This document shows, piece after piece, positions 13,855 through 28,293 of a stretch of DNA of 64,000 bases. The translations under genes were made by a program, and so were the position numbers. This stretch comes from Tubiluchus corallicola (lineage: Eukaryota > Priapulida > Priapulimorpha > Priapulimorphida > Tubiluchidae): the NCBI GenBank assembly GCA_030141605.1, contig JAQGDQ010000362.1, positions 62,001 to 126,000 on the forward strand, written 5' to 3'. Under the pieces are notes generated by a model. It saw only the letters and a list, made by a program, of their open reading frames with translations. It did no database searches and was not told the DNA's origin. Position 1 is the stretch's first letter, and each line of letters opens with the position of its first letter.

Positions 13855-14370
13855 ACTGAAAAAAAAGAAGAAAAAAAAAATAAAAGAAAAGAAAAAGAAA
13901 AAATTGAGGAGTGGACATAAAAACCAAAAAATATTTTGATGAGGATGATGACAAAAGAAAAATGATAATGATGATGACGACGGTGGCGATAATGACGATC
14001 ACGACGACAATGATTACGATGGTGGTTGTGGCGGCGACGACAACAATGATGCGGTAAAATGAGCTGTTCTTGGCTGAGGAAATGGCTACCATAGTTGCCA
14101 TTCATTTTCATTATATACAAAAAACACTGCTTAAGAGAAGGGCGGTAAAAAGACGAAAAACGTGTTCAGAATTCAGAAAGATAATTTAAGAAGATTTAGC
14201 GTCGTTAAATGATGGTGGTCTTCATAATTGATATTGCTGTTACTGCTTGTGCTGAGCCGATGATGATGATAATAATGATGACAATGTTGTTGTTGTTGCT
14301 GTTGTTGTTTTTGTTGTTGTTGATGATGATGATGATCTTGATGACGATGATGCTGACACTGATGAAGATG
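13855..14370. repeat. A-rich and (GAT)n-rich low-complexity region
   Basis: A/G-rich at 13858-13910, gat/gac triplets at 13938-14050, and gat with ttg triplets at 14258-14365. Frames in it are repeat-derived. Confidence 0.8.
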
Positions 14371-16660
14371 ATGTCAGTAAATGGTAATGAAAGCACTGCA
14401 ATGTAAAGCAAAAAAATCACGTACAGCTTTCTGGCGAGAAAGCGACTTTTTTCCTAGTAACATTTTGGTATAAATTAACATACGTTATAGTATCCGGTTT
14501 ACATTCTTGTTCGCCACAGGTTTTTCTAGATTTTTATATTAATTACCCCCTTACTGGTTTCCACTTCAACAGCGTAGTGGATGACAGTGCCACTACAACT
14601 CTTTGTTATTCAACTTTCCCACGGTGAGCTATGGAAAACGGGTAAATCGCTGCGAAAGGAAATGGAAATTGGGAAATTTGCAGCTTTGTGTGTGCACGGG
14701 TAATCGGCCACAAATTGCTTGTTAATGATCGTGTTCACGAGTTTAACGTGCTCGGCTTAGGAACGGATACTCTAAAGTGTTCTTTTTACATCATGCAAAC
14801 AACAAGAATAAAACAATAACCGTGCTAGGCTAGGTGTCAAGGTCGGGAAGGATGTTGCAGCGATTTATCATGTTTATGACTTACTACAACATTTTCTTAT
14901 TGAGAGTCGTATTATTTCGCAAGAAATTATATATTTTCTGTAGTTTTTGTAAGAAGATCATAATCGTGGCACCCTTTCCCATATTGTATAGTATTTTATT
15001 CGGTAGCAACGTGTTTATAATATTTGCAAAAATATAAACAAGTTAGTATACAAGGATATGTTATAAAAACAGATAAGTCTAGGACATTGACAAATTACAT
15101 CTTTAGCTATCCAAAACCTCATAAGTACTCATTCCAAGATGTAAAATATTTGGGATACGCATTTCATCACTGTTAAACATATTTACTAAAATAGGGTGAT
15201 TTCCTTAAACCCATGTGGCTCCTAAACACAGCCAACTGCAAAGCTGGAAACTTGTGCAGCACACGTGTTCAACAAATTAGAACCTTTACTGCCTGGAAAA
15301 GGAGAAAGTCATTAAAAAGAAGAAGAAGCAGAAATCCAATGATCTGTAGAACTGGTGGCTGTAAATCAAAGCACAACTCAACCAGCCAACTGACCAGCCT
15401 TACTCAACCATCTTTCCACGGGGCTAGATTATCTAGCTACAGTCTAGCTAACAAACTAATGTTCAACCCACCAATCAACTCACTAACCAACTAAACTAAC
15501 ATTCACTCTACTGACTGAATGCAGACCAGTTAGCCGAAAATCTGCTAGCCAACTACGTAACTAATCTAAAAGATGGTGACAGTTTTGACTAGCTTATTCG
15601 AATCTATTATCTATTTCACAATATCAGTTTTACTGGTGAAAAACATGATAATACATTTTGTCTTGCACATGACTCAACGTCTGGACTGCAGGATAAGTGA
15701 GACTATTATTACCACGCATTGTCTACGTGACGGAAATTGAAATTGTCCCTTTTGCTTGCCATTACCTCAGAATTGTTATAAATGCAGCTATTAGCTGCAA
15801 ACAGACCGGGAGTTTTTCTGTAAAAATCTATTAACTATGTTGTTAGTTCCACCAAATATGACGGTCTTCTGCGATTTTCTGCAAAAAAAGAGTTAGCGGG
15901 ATAATTTCCAGTCTTCTTGTGGGAAACAATAAAAGAGAGCAATCCTGGATTATTTGTATAGGCGCAGAAATAGATTATTGCAAAATATTTTTTGTAGATT
16001 TTGTGTTTGGTTTTGCAAATCGGATTAGAAATAACGCGCAAAAGCCTGAAAAAGACGAAGACAATCACCCCAATGTTTAGTTCACTCGCTATATTGTTTT
16101 CTAAAAATCATTGTCCGTAACTTTAAATATTTATATTTGCAGATAAATGTATGTAAACTTAATTTTTAAACATTCGACATATTCAAATTCAGAAAATTTT
16201 AAACATTCATGTAAAGCATAAACACACATGAAACATACATGGGTATTTACTGTAGGCATTTTACTTTGTATTAAATTTCACGGGTTTGTATTAAAAGAAT
16301 AAACATAAAATTTAGATACACATCTGAAGTACGCTATAAACACGCTTTAAATGCAATTGAAGAAAGCAAGTTGTCAAACGGTTTAGAATTAACAGACTCC
16401 ATTAGGATTAAACGTTATTACACAGCGATATACAGCCACATGCAGAAGTTCAGTCCAATCTGTAAATATGTTTTTTTTTACTGTAGGCGATGAGGAATAC
16501 CATTAAAATGATAAAGTTATCAAAGTTTCTGCCCTTGACGGATCAGTTTTTAAATAGCTAAGTAATGTAAGTCTATTTATTGTCAATTCATTTGATAATT
16601 ATTAAATAGTGTGATCAAAGAGTGACCATATTAATTACAGCTTCTATAAATGCCAGAAGG

Positions 16661-16766
16661 CAGAAATGCCAAAAAAGTAGACTGCCATTAGGTTGGTACA
16701 CAATATTTTAAAACAGAAATGCCAAAAAAGTAGACTGCCATTAGGTTGGTACACAATATTTTAAAA
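16661..16766. repeat. Exact tandem duplication of a 53-bp unit
   Basis: The unit beginning cagaaatgccaaaaaagtag is present twice with no difference (16661-16713 and 16714-16766). Perfect identity implies a recent event or an assembly artefact. Confidence 0.95.
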
Positions 16767-17335
16767 ATAGGCCAGTCATATTATGTCGATTCTTTAGCCG
16801 GCACTTTTATTAAGTTTCTGCCAGACTCTATCAAATATTGAAAGCAATAATGTCTAACAATAAAAACACTTAATTTAATAGCAGCTATAATTTCAAGTGA
16901 GTGACGTGAGCGTAATCAGTCTAGTGGTTTGAAACTTTTAATCCGCTAATCTCATGCGTGAGAGCTGAGCCGGATTATTGTTAACACAAGCATTCGCCGC
17001 ATGTTGTGAAATTTGAAACGTGCATTTGCATCCATTACAGTTATGAGCAACAAGATAAAGATATTATAAGTGATTTATGACTATTTGCAAAGCAATGCGG
17101 GTTTAAGTACCTATCAAATGACTTTTCTCGCTAGAAAAAAATGACGGCATTTGTTGCTATGTAAATTTAATTTTAAGAATTTGCCTATAGCGTTTATGAT
17201 TGGTTTGTTGTAATGGTATTTTAGTTTGTGACCGCAATAGGGACAATTGCTGAAATTTGGCGCAAATAATATTTTTTTTATTTTTAGTGTTGAACTAAAA
17301 TGTACATTGATAATGCACTACAAACTTAAAAATTG

Positions 17336-18200
17336 TCACTTAAATCTTTGCTATATAACCGACGTACAGACACTATGAGACTGACCAAACGCTCAATGAT
17401 AATTTGCCATATGTTTGAAGAAATTATCTTAAGTAACATATTTGCTAATTAATAAAATAGTTAGGCTTTACACTTGTTCTTTATATTATAATAATATGTA
17501 TCTGAGTTGTATAAGTAAATGAATTTTTGTGATATTAATAAATACGCTGCTACTAAATATTGAAGCTGGCGTTTTATAATTTTGGCATATCGCGTAAAAA
17601 CACCCATCAACCTCTCAAAGAAATGGCGTAATTAAACTGCTTCATGTGAGTAATATTTCGCTGAGTTTTGTCGATAAATAATCAGGAAATACAAAATCCA
17701 TAACATATAACTAATTTAATAATCTGCATGACGGAATGCAAATTTTCATAATACAGTCATTTATATTACATTAACAAATAAATTAGCTTTTATTACCTTG
17801 ATATTGTGCTATGCATAAAGCTCGCGGGATAACGGAAGTAAGAAAAGAAGGAAAAAGAAAGACATGAAGGCGAAAAGGGAGAAAGAAGGGGAAAGGAAGG
17901 AAGAAAGAAAGGCAGAAAAAAGGAAGATAAAATGAAAAACGAAAAAGGCAGTAGAATATAAAAAGAAAAGCAGAAAAAGGAAGCGAGAAACGAACAAATG
18001 AAGAAATGAATGAATGACAAAAAGATGACTAACAGCTGCATAGCAAATACTGGGTAAGAATTAGGATACTTTAAATCAATATACTTTAGACGAATTAAAC
18101 AGTGTAATAAACGAAATTATAAACGTTATACTAAAAATTAGGCAAATTGGAAAATAGTCACTTAAATCTTTGCCATATAACCGACGCACAGAACTCTTAT
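17336..18200. repeat. Pair of direct repeats, about 40 bp, 823 bp apart
   Basis: cacttaaatctttgctatat then aaccgacgtacagacac at about 17338 recurs with three or four changes at about 18161. Sequence outside the repeats differs. A purine-rich tract (17833-18015) lies between. Nature unknown. Confidence 0.6.
17833..18015. repeat. Purine-rich (GGAA/GAAA) tract
   Basis: About 180 bases almost entirely A and G on the + strand. The minus-strand Phe/Ser/Leu-rich frames here are composition artefacts. Confidence 0.85.
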
Positions 18201-19304
18201 ACTGACAGAGCAACTGAATTACTGGCCATTATAATCCCCACAGAAAGTTTGTGTGAAGTAGCAAACCAATGCCTGGCTGGGTGGCTGGCTATCTATCGGT
18301 CTGTCTGTCTGTAATAAAACAATCATCACTACCGTGGTATGATCTCAGGTGTGAATAAGAAGAACTGCTGTGCGGACGTTTCTTTTTCCCATGATAATCT
18401 AAAATTAATCTTTAATGTAAAATTATTTTTTGTGATATTTATGTTTAATTGTATTTGTGTTGCATGAATTCACGTTTGAATTGTTTACATTTCTTTTGTG
18501 TTCTACCGTGTAATGTTTATTCTGCTTTGCACAAATACTAATTGAGCGATATATCTTCATTAGAATATCGTAAAACGTAGCAACGCAACGGCTACTAAAC
18601 TAGTTTTGTCAGTTAACGGATCTCTTTATTATTTTGCACTAATTTAAAAACTATTATAATCAAAGATACGAAAATTATTGTTTGGTAATTACAGCTGCCT
18701 GCTCTTTCACACACTATCCTGATTTCCTGTGGCCTCACAACTCTTAATTTAGTCAATTCTGTCGGAAATGTTCGCCATTGCTAACCGGTCGCGTTGAAGA
18801 GCATTTAATAGGGGAAATCAGCGCCAACTTTGCAACATCATTGAGCTGGAAACAGCAAATGGGCTCTTATTACAGTTCAGTAAAGCCACTTTATGCAAAC
18901 ACTGGAGTATTTCGCTATTCACACAATAGTGAAAGACAATATTTGCCTAGAGTGCTCACTGTCCTTCGGTTCATAGGGCTACCCTAATTAAACGAGTCCC
19001 AGTTACAGTAAAAAACATCAAAATAAACAGAGAGTGAATAAAAAGAAAATACGACTGAGGCAGCGCGCCTATTATCATAATGATATGATGAATATGATGA
19101 TGATGATAATAGGGCTATTGGCCTACAAGTTTTAATTTGTGTTTTGAGAAAGTTTCTATGACCTAGATAGACGATCTTCATATAATGTGCCTATATTAGA
19201 AATTAAAACCAGTTTTAAACATCTATTCCTAATTAATAACTTATTAGTGCGTATAATTCAGTTGTCTCTTTAGTGTTCAAAAAGTGCGACAAACATATAC
19301 ACAA

Positions 19305-19615
19305 ATAGGTAGATAGATAGATAGAAAGACAGATAAGAGGAGAAGAAAGACACAGGGAGAGAAAGAGAGAGGGAGAAAGTCGTCATGGTCATCAATTTCG
19401 AGAAAACTAAGATTCGATACAAAGAGACATACATATTAAGTAAGTACATACTTAATAGTAAATACATAATAAGTAATAGCAAATTGTATGTAGAAAGACA
19501 AATAAACAGAGAAACATGCAGAAGAGAGAGAGAGAACTCAGAAAAGGAGAAGAAGAAAGACACAGGAAGAGAAAAAGCGGGAGAGAATCGAGAGCGAGAG
19601 AACGTGTTGCATGAT
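19305..19615. repeat. (GATA)n and (GAGA)-rich low-complexity region
   Basis: agatagatagatag at 19310-19325, and purine-rich agag stretches at 19340-19380 and 19500-19610. Overlapping frames on both strands are judged non-coding. Confidence 0.75.
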
Positions 19616-22600
19616 GTACACGTGCACGATATACATGCTTCTATAGCGTTTACTGAGGACGCGTGCCATATGCATGTTAAATGTAAGGCACGCCGTAATC
19701 TATCATCTGTGATTAACGGTACTGTCACATAACCATAGCAAGATGTAACTGGGCATCAATTTTATCTCACAGTTATTAGCCTTGGGGTAAGGAAAAGCAT
19801 CATCCGCACATGGTCTAGGCAGAATCCGTCTCCGAGTAGCTACGTTATCGCCAATAAATCTTTTTTCATAGCGTTATGTAAGTCTGCGCACCTGTCATGA
19901 ATATGTGATGTATGGTACAAAAGGTAACTGTTTTTTCTTGATTTTTAATACAGTTCAGCACCCTGTAAGCTGGTTTCGCTGGACTAAATGCAGAGCCCAC
20001 TAATGAAGATGGCTGTGGCAAGACGGGAACTTACTCACAGAAGCTACTGAGGGTTTAAATGCATTTACAGCGTCTCCCTCAACGTGGGAGCTGAGCAGTA
20101 AAATAGTGTAATCTGCCCAAGTTTTCGGCAGTCACCCATTTATTTACTAACTGGACTAGGCTTGTTTATATTCATAGTCAAGTACGAGTACTGTGAATAC
20201 TCAGTTCCTCTGGCCTGGATTTAAGAGTTGATTGAAAATTATTTTTTGTGGAATTGCCGGTAAAATGTTTTGTCCTCTTTTTAGGATGAGACTAAACTTT
20301 ACAAACTATCCGAAAGAAATGTTTCGTTGTCAACGCCTAGCAAATTATTGCTTTGAGGTGAGACTGTAACAGCAGAGTGGTACAAACTGCTTTATAGTAA
20401 GTTCTTACTCAATATACCACTTGGTATGTCATCGTATTGTTCCATTTTTTTGGTCTACCACTTGCTTTGCTTTTTGTCTGAAAAGTAAAATGTTGTGTAA
20501 GGCAACGCAGCAGTTTTTTTTTGTTCAACGTATTCATAAACTACTACTTCATAAACTAGATGTTGTCTAGCTGATCAGTCATTTTTGGCAGTTTTTTGTT
20601 TCCGTGACTTCGTTGACTTATCTACCTTTCATTATCTTGTATTGTTTGTAGGTTTTATACGAATTCGTGTAGCCGCACTAAATAGTCAGACCAGTCGGTG
20701 TAGATTTTATGCAAGTTTTATTCACGCGAGCTTGTCTGCTTTTCATTTACTTTCCATGTTACTTTTCATGTTTTCAAGTAAAGAAAATAAAAATTTTTCT
20801 TATACGACCTAAGAGCTGAGCACACTTGGATGCAGGATTTTTATGAGTGAATTTGTCTGGGAATATTTTATTTTGCATTATATAAGAATCCGTGTAAATG
20901 TAATGTGTCCATTAAATGTTATGAGCCAATTAAACCCCTTTATTTAAAACTACTCCTAGTGTGTCTAAGGAATATCCAGATATTATGCAGTTTTTTAGTA
21001 AACCACTTTGTCTGGTTTTTTAAATATTATGTATTGCCAGTAATCTAGTTAGTATAATAGCCTGTCGTCTTTTTATGTCTATATATTTTTTTATTTTCAG
21101 CAGTGTACAAGTACACTCCTTTATCTTGCATAATAAGATTCCATGTTGAAGCGATAATGCTGTCTACAATAATTTTTATTCAGAGTCTCCTAATGACTGC
21201 GGCTGTTTTTTATGTCGTTACATAACATGTTGAAAATAATGTGGCTTGCGTTTTTATGCCCTCCATTGCCAGCGGGATGGAAAGGCGATTAAGCCTGAAG
21301 GCATTGTTTAGTACGTGGGAAGAGACCCAAATAGCATGCATATTATTCATGTAAGCAAAAACATAATCAATATGGTGAATACATCTTCCTGCCTGTTGTT
21401 AGCTTCTTTTAAAAATATTTCTATGTCAGGGATGTGATTAACAGTTACCTGGGTATTGGCTGTATACCCCTATAGTGCCCACTGCGAGCACCTGTGTGTG
21501 TGTGGGTGGGGGTTGAGATGTTTTGTATGTGTGACTGAGTGAGACTCTCCCGGCTAAGAGCACCTGCGCAGAGGACACTCCCGATTCTTCTACGCCTCCT
21601 TTGTTACAGTTTTGTAAGCAGTCACTCGGATAAAACAGATCAGTCAAAAACACAAAGGCACGTTTCTTAAGTGCATCTCTATTGTCAGATGCACACAAAG
21701 ACGTAAAATTATAGTAAATGATTCTTAAATGTGGCGGGACTTTTTTATATAAATGCTTGCTTGTTTTGACCAGGCAGAAACACCTGTAAAATCTTGTACC
21801 TATAACACATTTACATGTAGAAAAAGTTATAATGAAAATTATTTCAAGATTTTAAAATATTTTTTCCTTCTTTCGTTTTGCATTGCTTAAGAATCGTATA
21901 CCTACACAAAAGGCTTTGATAAAAAGTGGGACGTTATTTTTAACCCAAGCATTCTCAACCTTGTTGCAAGAAATAACTGAACAAATTACTTTTACAGAAT
22001 TTAAAGAAACTGCTTTGTGCCGCAACTAAATACTAACGCGTAGTTGCGGTTCCTTCAAGGTCTTCTTAACAAGTTCTTAAATGCCCAAAAAGATTTGAAA
22101 AGGGTTGTACGCCATTGATATACTGACACTTTACTGAATTTTGCTGTGTAGGGCATTTGTTCAAGTGTCATGCTTTTTAATTAGAATTTACCTGGCAAAT
22201 ATGTTTTGGATAAAGAACTACTCCATTTATTATATCAGTAATTCTATTTGGTTAAACAAATGATTTGTAACAAAAGTTAAAGTAGTCTGCTTAGTCCCGC
22301 AGCGATGCTAGATAATTAATGTCTGTAGTGACCATTGTGAAGTTTGTGTGGAGTAACGTTTTTTACATTTCAAAATACAAAGGCTTGCCTGGCATTTCTC
22401 TCAGTAAGATGCTAGATTTGTGCTTTTTTGAGCAACTTTAGAGCAACAGTCACGAGTCACTGCACGAGATGGCGTGAGATAGAGTCAAACAGATTCAATG
22501 GTTTTGTCAGGTGGCTTTTAGTTGTTCAGTATTTATACAATCAATCCTGATGCAAAAAAAACAGATTTATACAAACGATCCATTAAAAACTATCTTGACG

Positions 22601-22665
22601 ACAGCGACTTTAAAGAAACTTCAACACAAATTAACTTTTCTTGACAATACAGATGTATTTTAAGT

Positions 22666-23064
22666 TTACGTACTTTCAACTAATCGTGCCCCCTGCTGTG
22701 TAACACAGACGATACCAATCGGAACCAGATTTTTACAACTTACAACACTTTGGGACTCACTGTAAGTTGAGCTGTCTTCACGTTTTTCCCGACGGCAGTA
22801 ATTTGTAAAAGTTATTTTCTTACAATTTGCCACTGTGCAACCCGACAACCCGGATAAGTTTTTTTCCATCGAACATTCATCATTTTCCAGACACCATAAG
22901 TTTCTGTTAAGAAAAGGGCTTTTGTTAAAACAAATTGAGGATAACGTGTAGCTCTGTTGTCTATGACTTGATAAATGCATGTCTTGACAATAGCGCAGAG
23001 CGAAAACTGCAAAGTCACTTTGAAAACAGATTGGTGTAAGAAAAGAGAATACTTTTCCTGTCAT
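22666..23064 (-). CDS. Unrecognised ORF or exon with cysteine-rich part, 132 codons
   Basis: Open from an ATG at 23064 to a stop at 22666. Within it a strong acceptor (cccttttcttaacag, exon from 22903) precedes a Cys-rich stretch with spacing C-x5-C-x11-C-x4-C-x8-C (WCLENDEC ... GCTVANCKK ... NYCRRE). Possible donors gtgagt and gtaagt follow. The coding signal is better after the acceptor than before it, so a single internal exon is as plausible as a single-exon gene. No homologue recognised; it may be chance. Confidence 0.3.
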   Translation of the reverse strand: MTGKVFSFLTPICFQSDFAVFALRYCQDMHLSSHRQQSYTLSSICFNKSPFLNRNLWCLENDECSMEKNLSGLSGCTVANCKKITFTNYCRREKREDSSTYSESQSVVSCKNLVPIGIVCVTQQGARLVEST

Positions 23065-24224
23065 TTCTATTTTAGCGTCTGGGATAAATTTAATTTCTAA
23101 AATGGTAAATTTGTTTTTAATTGCAGCTTAGTTGCACGAAGAGTTTAAGTTCGCGGTTAACCATCTTTTTACGATTTTTGATTGACGCGTTTGCTCTTTG
23201 CTATATTTTATTTGAGAGAGTTGTGAAGCATTACGTATTTCTTACATGCAATTCAAAAGCGTGGTATTCAACATGCGCATTCTAATTTTTCAGGTAATTA
23301 AACTGTAATTCATATTTTATTCAGGGGCAATTTTAAACGTTTAACTTGAAGAGTTTAAGGACGTTTTTACTTTTGGAGATGTGTGAGCATAATTTTTACC
23401 AATTCAACAATAAATTTATTTAATACCTTATTGCAGTGCTTCAGCAACTTTTGCAAAAGCCGTCTTAAAACAATCAGTGAATTTCCTTTTTTTAACTTGA
23501 TATCCTAGAAAGCCTAAGAGCAAGATCAATTTCGGGTAGCACCAGGCCATTTGTGGCTATGGAAAAAGGGTTTCATATAGCTCACTAAAGATATAGAATC
23601 GAGCATGCAGAATCGGCCCACTGTTGTACATTTGTATTCTAATTTGTCTTAAAATCAGGAGAAGAATGATCGATGCAAAGTCTTCAAAAAGAAGCTGCTC
23701 TGAAGAAAAATTGCATTAAACCGTGAGATCGTTCCGTACAAAGAGTTCAGTACTGTTCTCCACCCTGTTTACTTTACTAAATGTAGTAAATATTAGGCCG
23801 ATAATTTGATTGTGATTATTAATTTCATATTTATATGACAAAAAACAAAAATTAAAAATTTGTTCCCTTCAAAGTTTATTTAGACTTTAGTCTGAATGAT
23901 CTTATATCCGTTTATCAATCCAAGTATTGGCTATCTTGCGTAATTTAATGAGTGAATAATAAATTAGTTGACGTATCTGTCCTTCAATACAGGAACGAAT
24001 TCTTGGATAGAGTTAATTTGTGTGGAGATGGTGTAAGACAATAATTTGGAATCCTGTAACTGTTGTGTCGTCTTAGCGTCACCTTTATAATCGCCTTGTT
24101 GCTCACCCTGTGGAAAAATTTAGTAACAGCGGAGTGTTTGCTACAGTCTGTTGAGCGCACTGCCTGCTTGCTCCCTCTGCAGGCAGTAAACAGAAAATTT
24201 TGTAAATATTGCAAAGAAGTAAAT

Positions 24225-24664
24225 AAGTGAGTGAATGACATAAATAAATAAATGAGCCAATAGTTTAAATATGAAAGAATATATGAATGAAAGAATGAAT
24301 TAATAAATGAATGAACAAGAAGCTTAAAGCTTAGAGCAAAATGGTGAAATCAATGAATGAATGTGTAAGTAACAGGAAAGTAACTCCTTAGTCCTTTATT
24401 ATTTTATTTCACTTTTAACTGCCTTGTCACTCGTGTATTGCACTTTGCCACCACGTGATAACTACAAGACACTAACCAGATAATTTTGCACAGAGGTTTC
24501 TGTAGTTACGTCGATATGATGATCAAAAAACAAGCTTGTTTGCTATGGCAGTTTCACGAGAATAAGAAAAATGGTGAGCTTTTTCATTTTTAACGCAGAT
24601 GCCTAAATTCTGAAACCTTTCTTTTCCATGACTGCGTTCTCTCCCCTCTCACTCTCTATACCCC

Positions 24665-24735
<71 letters not shown>
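24225..24735. repeat. (GAAT)n-like stretch and (CT)n microsatellite
   Basis: Degenerate aatgaatga repeats at 24225-24365; nothing notable in the middle; pure (CT)n at 24675-24733. Confidence 0.85.
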
Positions 24736-27700
24736 CTCTTTATGTATATAGCAAATAAATTACGAGGCATGCGTCATTACGATAAACACGCTGGTTGTCC
24801 TTGTTTCAATTAAAAAACCGCAAAAATTAAATGCGTTTGTGTGTTTGTTTTATTTACATTTATTTCAATATCAGTGCAGACGTATAGGTCCACATCTAAA
24901 TTACAGTTAAACTAAAAAATTAGAAATTAATAAAAGGAATAGATAATCATAATGCGAATATAGTCGATCATTGTTAATTTGGTTTTTAGAATTGCATTGT
25001 TTATTTGAACATTTAGAATATTCAGCCGCCAAATTAATAGTTCTTAGAATAATCTATTACGTTTCAGCTTATACTGAATTTAAAGTTCAAAACTCCAAAA
25101 CCAAAGACCAATAAAGCACTGTGTAAACTTGTGTATTTATTTTGTTAACACGCTTTTGCGCGCGACTGGCTCGACTTTGGACAGTCAATCGTTGGATTCA
25201 AGCAGTTTTCTATAACAGGAAGTTGAGGATTTGTACGCAGCAGAATGTGGTTTCTTCGAAGTCTTATGGGTCGTTCCGTAATATAACCAAAAGGTAAAAT
25301 GTTTTATTACATTACGAGGAAACCAGGCCAAGCATTCAAATACGACATTAGACTTATTGGCGCTTTGTGGCTATTTTGGCACATTTCATAGATTATCAAT
25401 TAACCAATCGAAGATTGATCCATTTAAAGTTTTAATACTTTTGTCTGCTCCTCTGAGGGATGGTGGTGATCCAACCTAAAACGCATTCTTCTTAGGAGGC
25501 ACAAACGGTTTATTGATATACGGTCGTGAATTGGTCATTAGCGTAGTTTTAAAAACTCAGAGTGTTGCTGCCAAGCCAGTTAAACCATTTTACAGCTTTG
25601 AATCAGCGAAAGCCGTTTAGTTAAGCAGCAAAAAGAGAGTTTATCGGCAAATGATCAGCTATTTGCTTACTGGCCAGAAAAAGTTAACCTAAAGTTAACT
25701 CCAATACGTGATCCCAAAATGTTTGCGTGTGTGTAGCTTAAACAAACAGAAGTAAAGCAGGCTAGGTTTTACTTTTTTCGAAAATATTGGCGTTTGGTGA
25801 CCATATTTCTTTTTACGTGCTCGATTTTTTTCAAAATAACTGAAAAAACTTTTTGTGTAATGTCGTAATTTAACTGAAAAATATAAAAAGCATTCCTAAA
25901 TTATAAATATTGTAAAAAATTAAGTTCGTTATTGCTCTCTGGACGTGGTCACTATCAATTATTACAAGTCTCCCTACAAATTTTCATCCACTGGGTCACC
26001 ATACTTCGTACTTTCTTCTAACTCTTTCGTTTATCAGTAGAATAAAGCTCAGAAAAGGACCTATTACTAGTCTTTCTAGTGACACGTACTGAAATTTTGT
26101 CACATCCATTAAGTCAAAACCTTCAGGTGAAGCATTTTCCATACCACGACTGACTGCTTTTTAACCGTTCATGCGGCTCTTCTCATTAGCAGTTCGCTTG
26201 GGTGTTTTTACGGTTGTTTGAAAAGAAAAGGAACTGTGTTACAAGATAGATTAGTTATCTTTACAAGAACGAATTTACTGAGAATCTTTACCTAACATAG
26301 AAGCGTCAAATGGGAAAAAAGATCAATTAGACTTGCATTGCTATAAAAGAAAAAACAGTTTTCAAAACTTCAAAATTTTGAAACCTTGAAAAAGCTAGAA
26401 AAATGAGTTTTTATTTGAAAAAATTAAAGTTACCTACCGGTAACAAATGTCTTTTTTTAAATTTTCGTAAGGTTACTTACTAGCATCATCTCATATTAAT
26501 ATAACAAATGGATAAACAACAAAAAACATGAACGAAATGTAATAATTACGTCACATAATACAACGATTATAACTGTACAATGACTGCATATATGCTTATT
26601 ATTTTAACATTTTACCCTGTAATAACACACCTACCACCTACTCAAATTGTATTAGCAGTCCTGCCCCAAAATTCAAAGTGTAACGATAACCGTAACACTG
26701 AAAACTTGATCAAATAAATTGTCAAATAAATTAACAACATGTCAGGAACGTTTCTGAGTCAAGTTTAACCCGTTTTCAAAAGCAAAATTTCAGCAGAATT
26801 CGCTTTACCACTCGTGTGTTTCTTTGTAGACCTACAAATATTATTATATGACATTATTATTACATATAATAGCGTAGCATAATAAACAAAAAGACAGTTA
26901 CAAAGATAACCACAACAATCAGCTATATATATATATGTATATAATTCTGTATTATTTATAATTATATATTATAATTCTTATTTTATATTATGCATATTTA
27001 TGTGCGCAGCATAAATTTACACGCTACACAAATATGATACGGTAATAAAGAATTTGTTTTGCAAATTATATCTAAATCTTTTAAAAATTTTATTCAAAAT
27101 AGACGCCAAAATTTCTAATACAAAGAAAATTAATGGCTTTCTAAATCGAATAAAGCTGTACTTTACCGAAAGCGCTCCAAAACAGAAGACTGCATTAAGC
27201 TACCGTATATTATTTGCTGCGTTAAACAGCACAGTAATTAAATGGATTATTTCTTAAAATAGCTTTCTGTCAAGTAGAAGATCTGTATCTCTGTTGTTTA
27301 CGCATTTAAAACCGCTATAATTTATGTAATTTGTGTGTTCACAACATCAAGACTTCATATATTTAGTTGACCATACTGTTGACACTTTCATTGTCGAATT
27401 AATAATGTTTTTGTCATGCTGGTAATGTATAATTTTCTGTAAAAAAACTAAAGTAAATGAAATTTGTGTAACCTTAACAGTATGTGACGGTGTGAATATC
27501 ATTTGGAAAATGTCAGGATTAATCTCTATAAATATCAGTAAAAGAAAATAAAGCACAGTTCACACTTGTCGAGTATCCGTTCAACAATTTTTCGGCCTGA
27601 GCAAATGAGTTGGATATGTATGTGATAACTTCTAAACGTGTAATGACTTCATAATGCTTCTAGTAATTAATCTTTGTAAGTATTATAAAGAATCAACAAC

Positions 27701-27739
27701 TAAAAAACCAAAAAAAAAGAAAAACGATATCTTACTTGC

Positions 27740-27870
<131 letters not shown>

Positions 27871-28293
27871 TGTAATGTACCAACAAGTTATACTCATCAA
27901 TTACACAAAAAAACAAAAGATAATAAGAGAGACCAGTCAAATACTTAACTTAATTAAGCTCGTTGGGTGCTTCAACCATGAACCATCACAACGTCCTACT
28001 CCATTAAAAAATCCGCCTGGCATATAATGCATTGCATACAAACTATCATGGAGTTTCCCGTTGTCTTACGTCTCCTCTGCGCTTATCTCTTATCCAACAA
28101 GTTGCTTGGATCTCTGTGCCTGAATGACTAACAAGTTATCTAACTTCTGTTTGGAGGTTGTATCAATGCAGAAATTGAAGTGCAGCAAATATTTATAGTT
28201 TGCAATAGTTTATTCACATCACTTGGTGACCCATAGCAATACCAAAGCAACACCGGCAGATCCGTCAGGTTATTAGAAAGCTATAGCAATCTC

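Larger units (their letters stand above)
13490..22660. other. Intergenic apart from the repeats listed
   Basis: Frames at 15213-15494 (degenerate CCAAC-type repeats), 18778-18987 and 21438-21698 (minus, Cys-containing, ending near a gtaact) were inspected; none has enough support to call. Confidence 0.5.

Noticed and set aside
16910-16985. tRNA-like text AGTCTAGTGGTTTGAAAC suggesting a SINE head
   Set aside because: B box and acceptor stem not convincing and no body or tail found.
23990-24190. Possible minus-strand exon (CRGSKQAVRSTDCSKHS region) between a ctgcag acceptor and gtgagc donor
   Set aside because: Splice signals look fair, but the exon is under 75 bases, has no partner exons and no recognisable domain.
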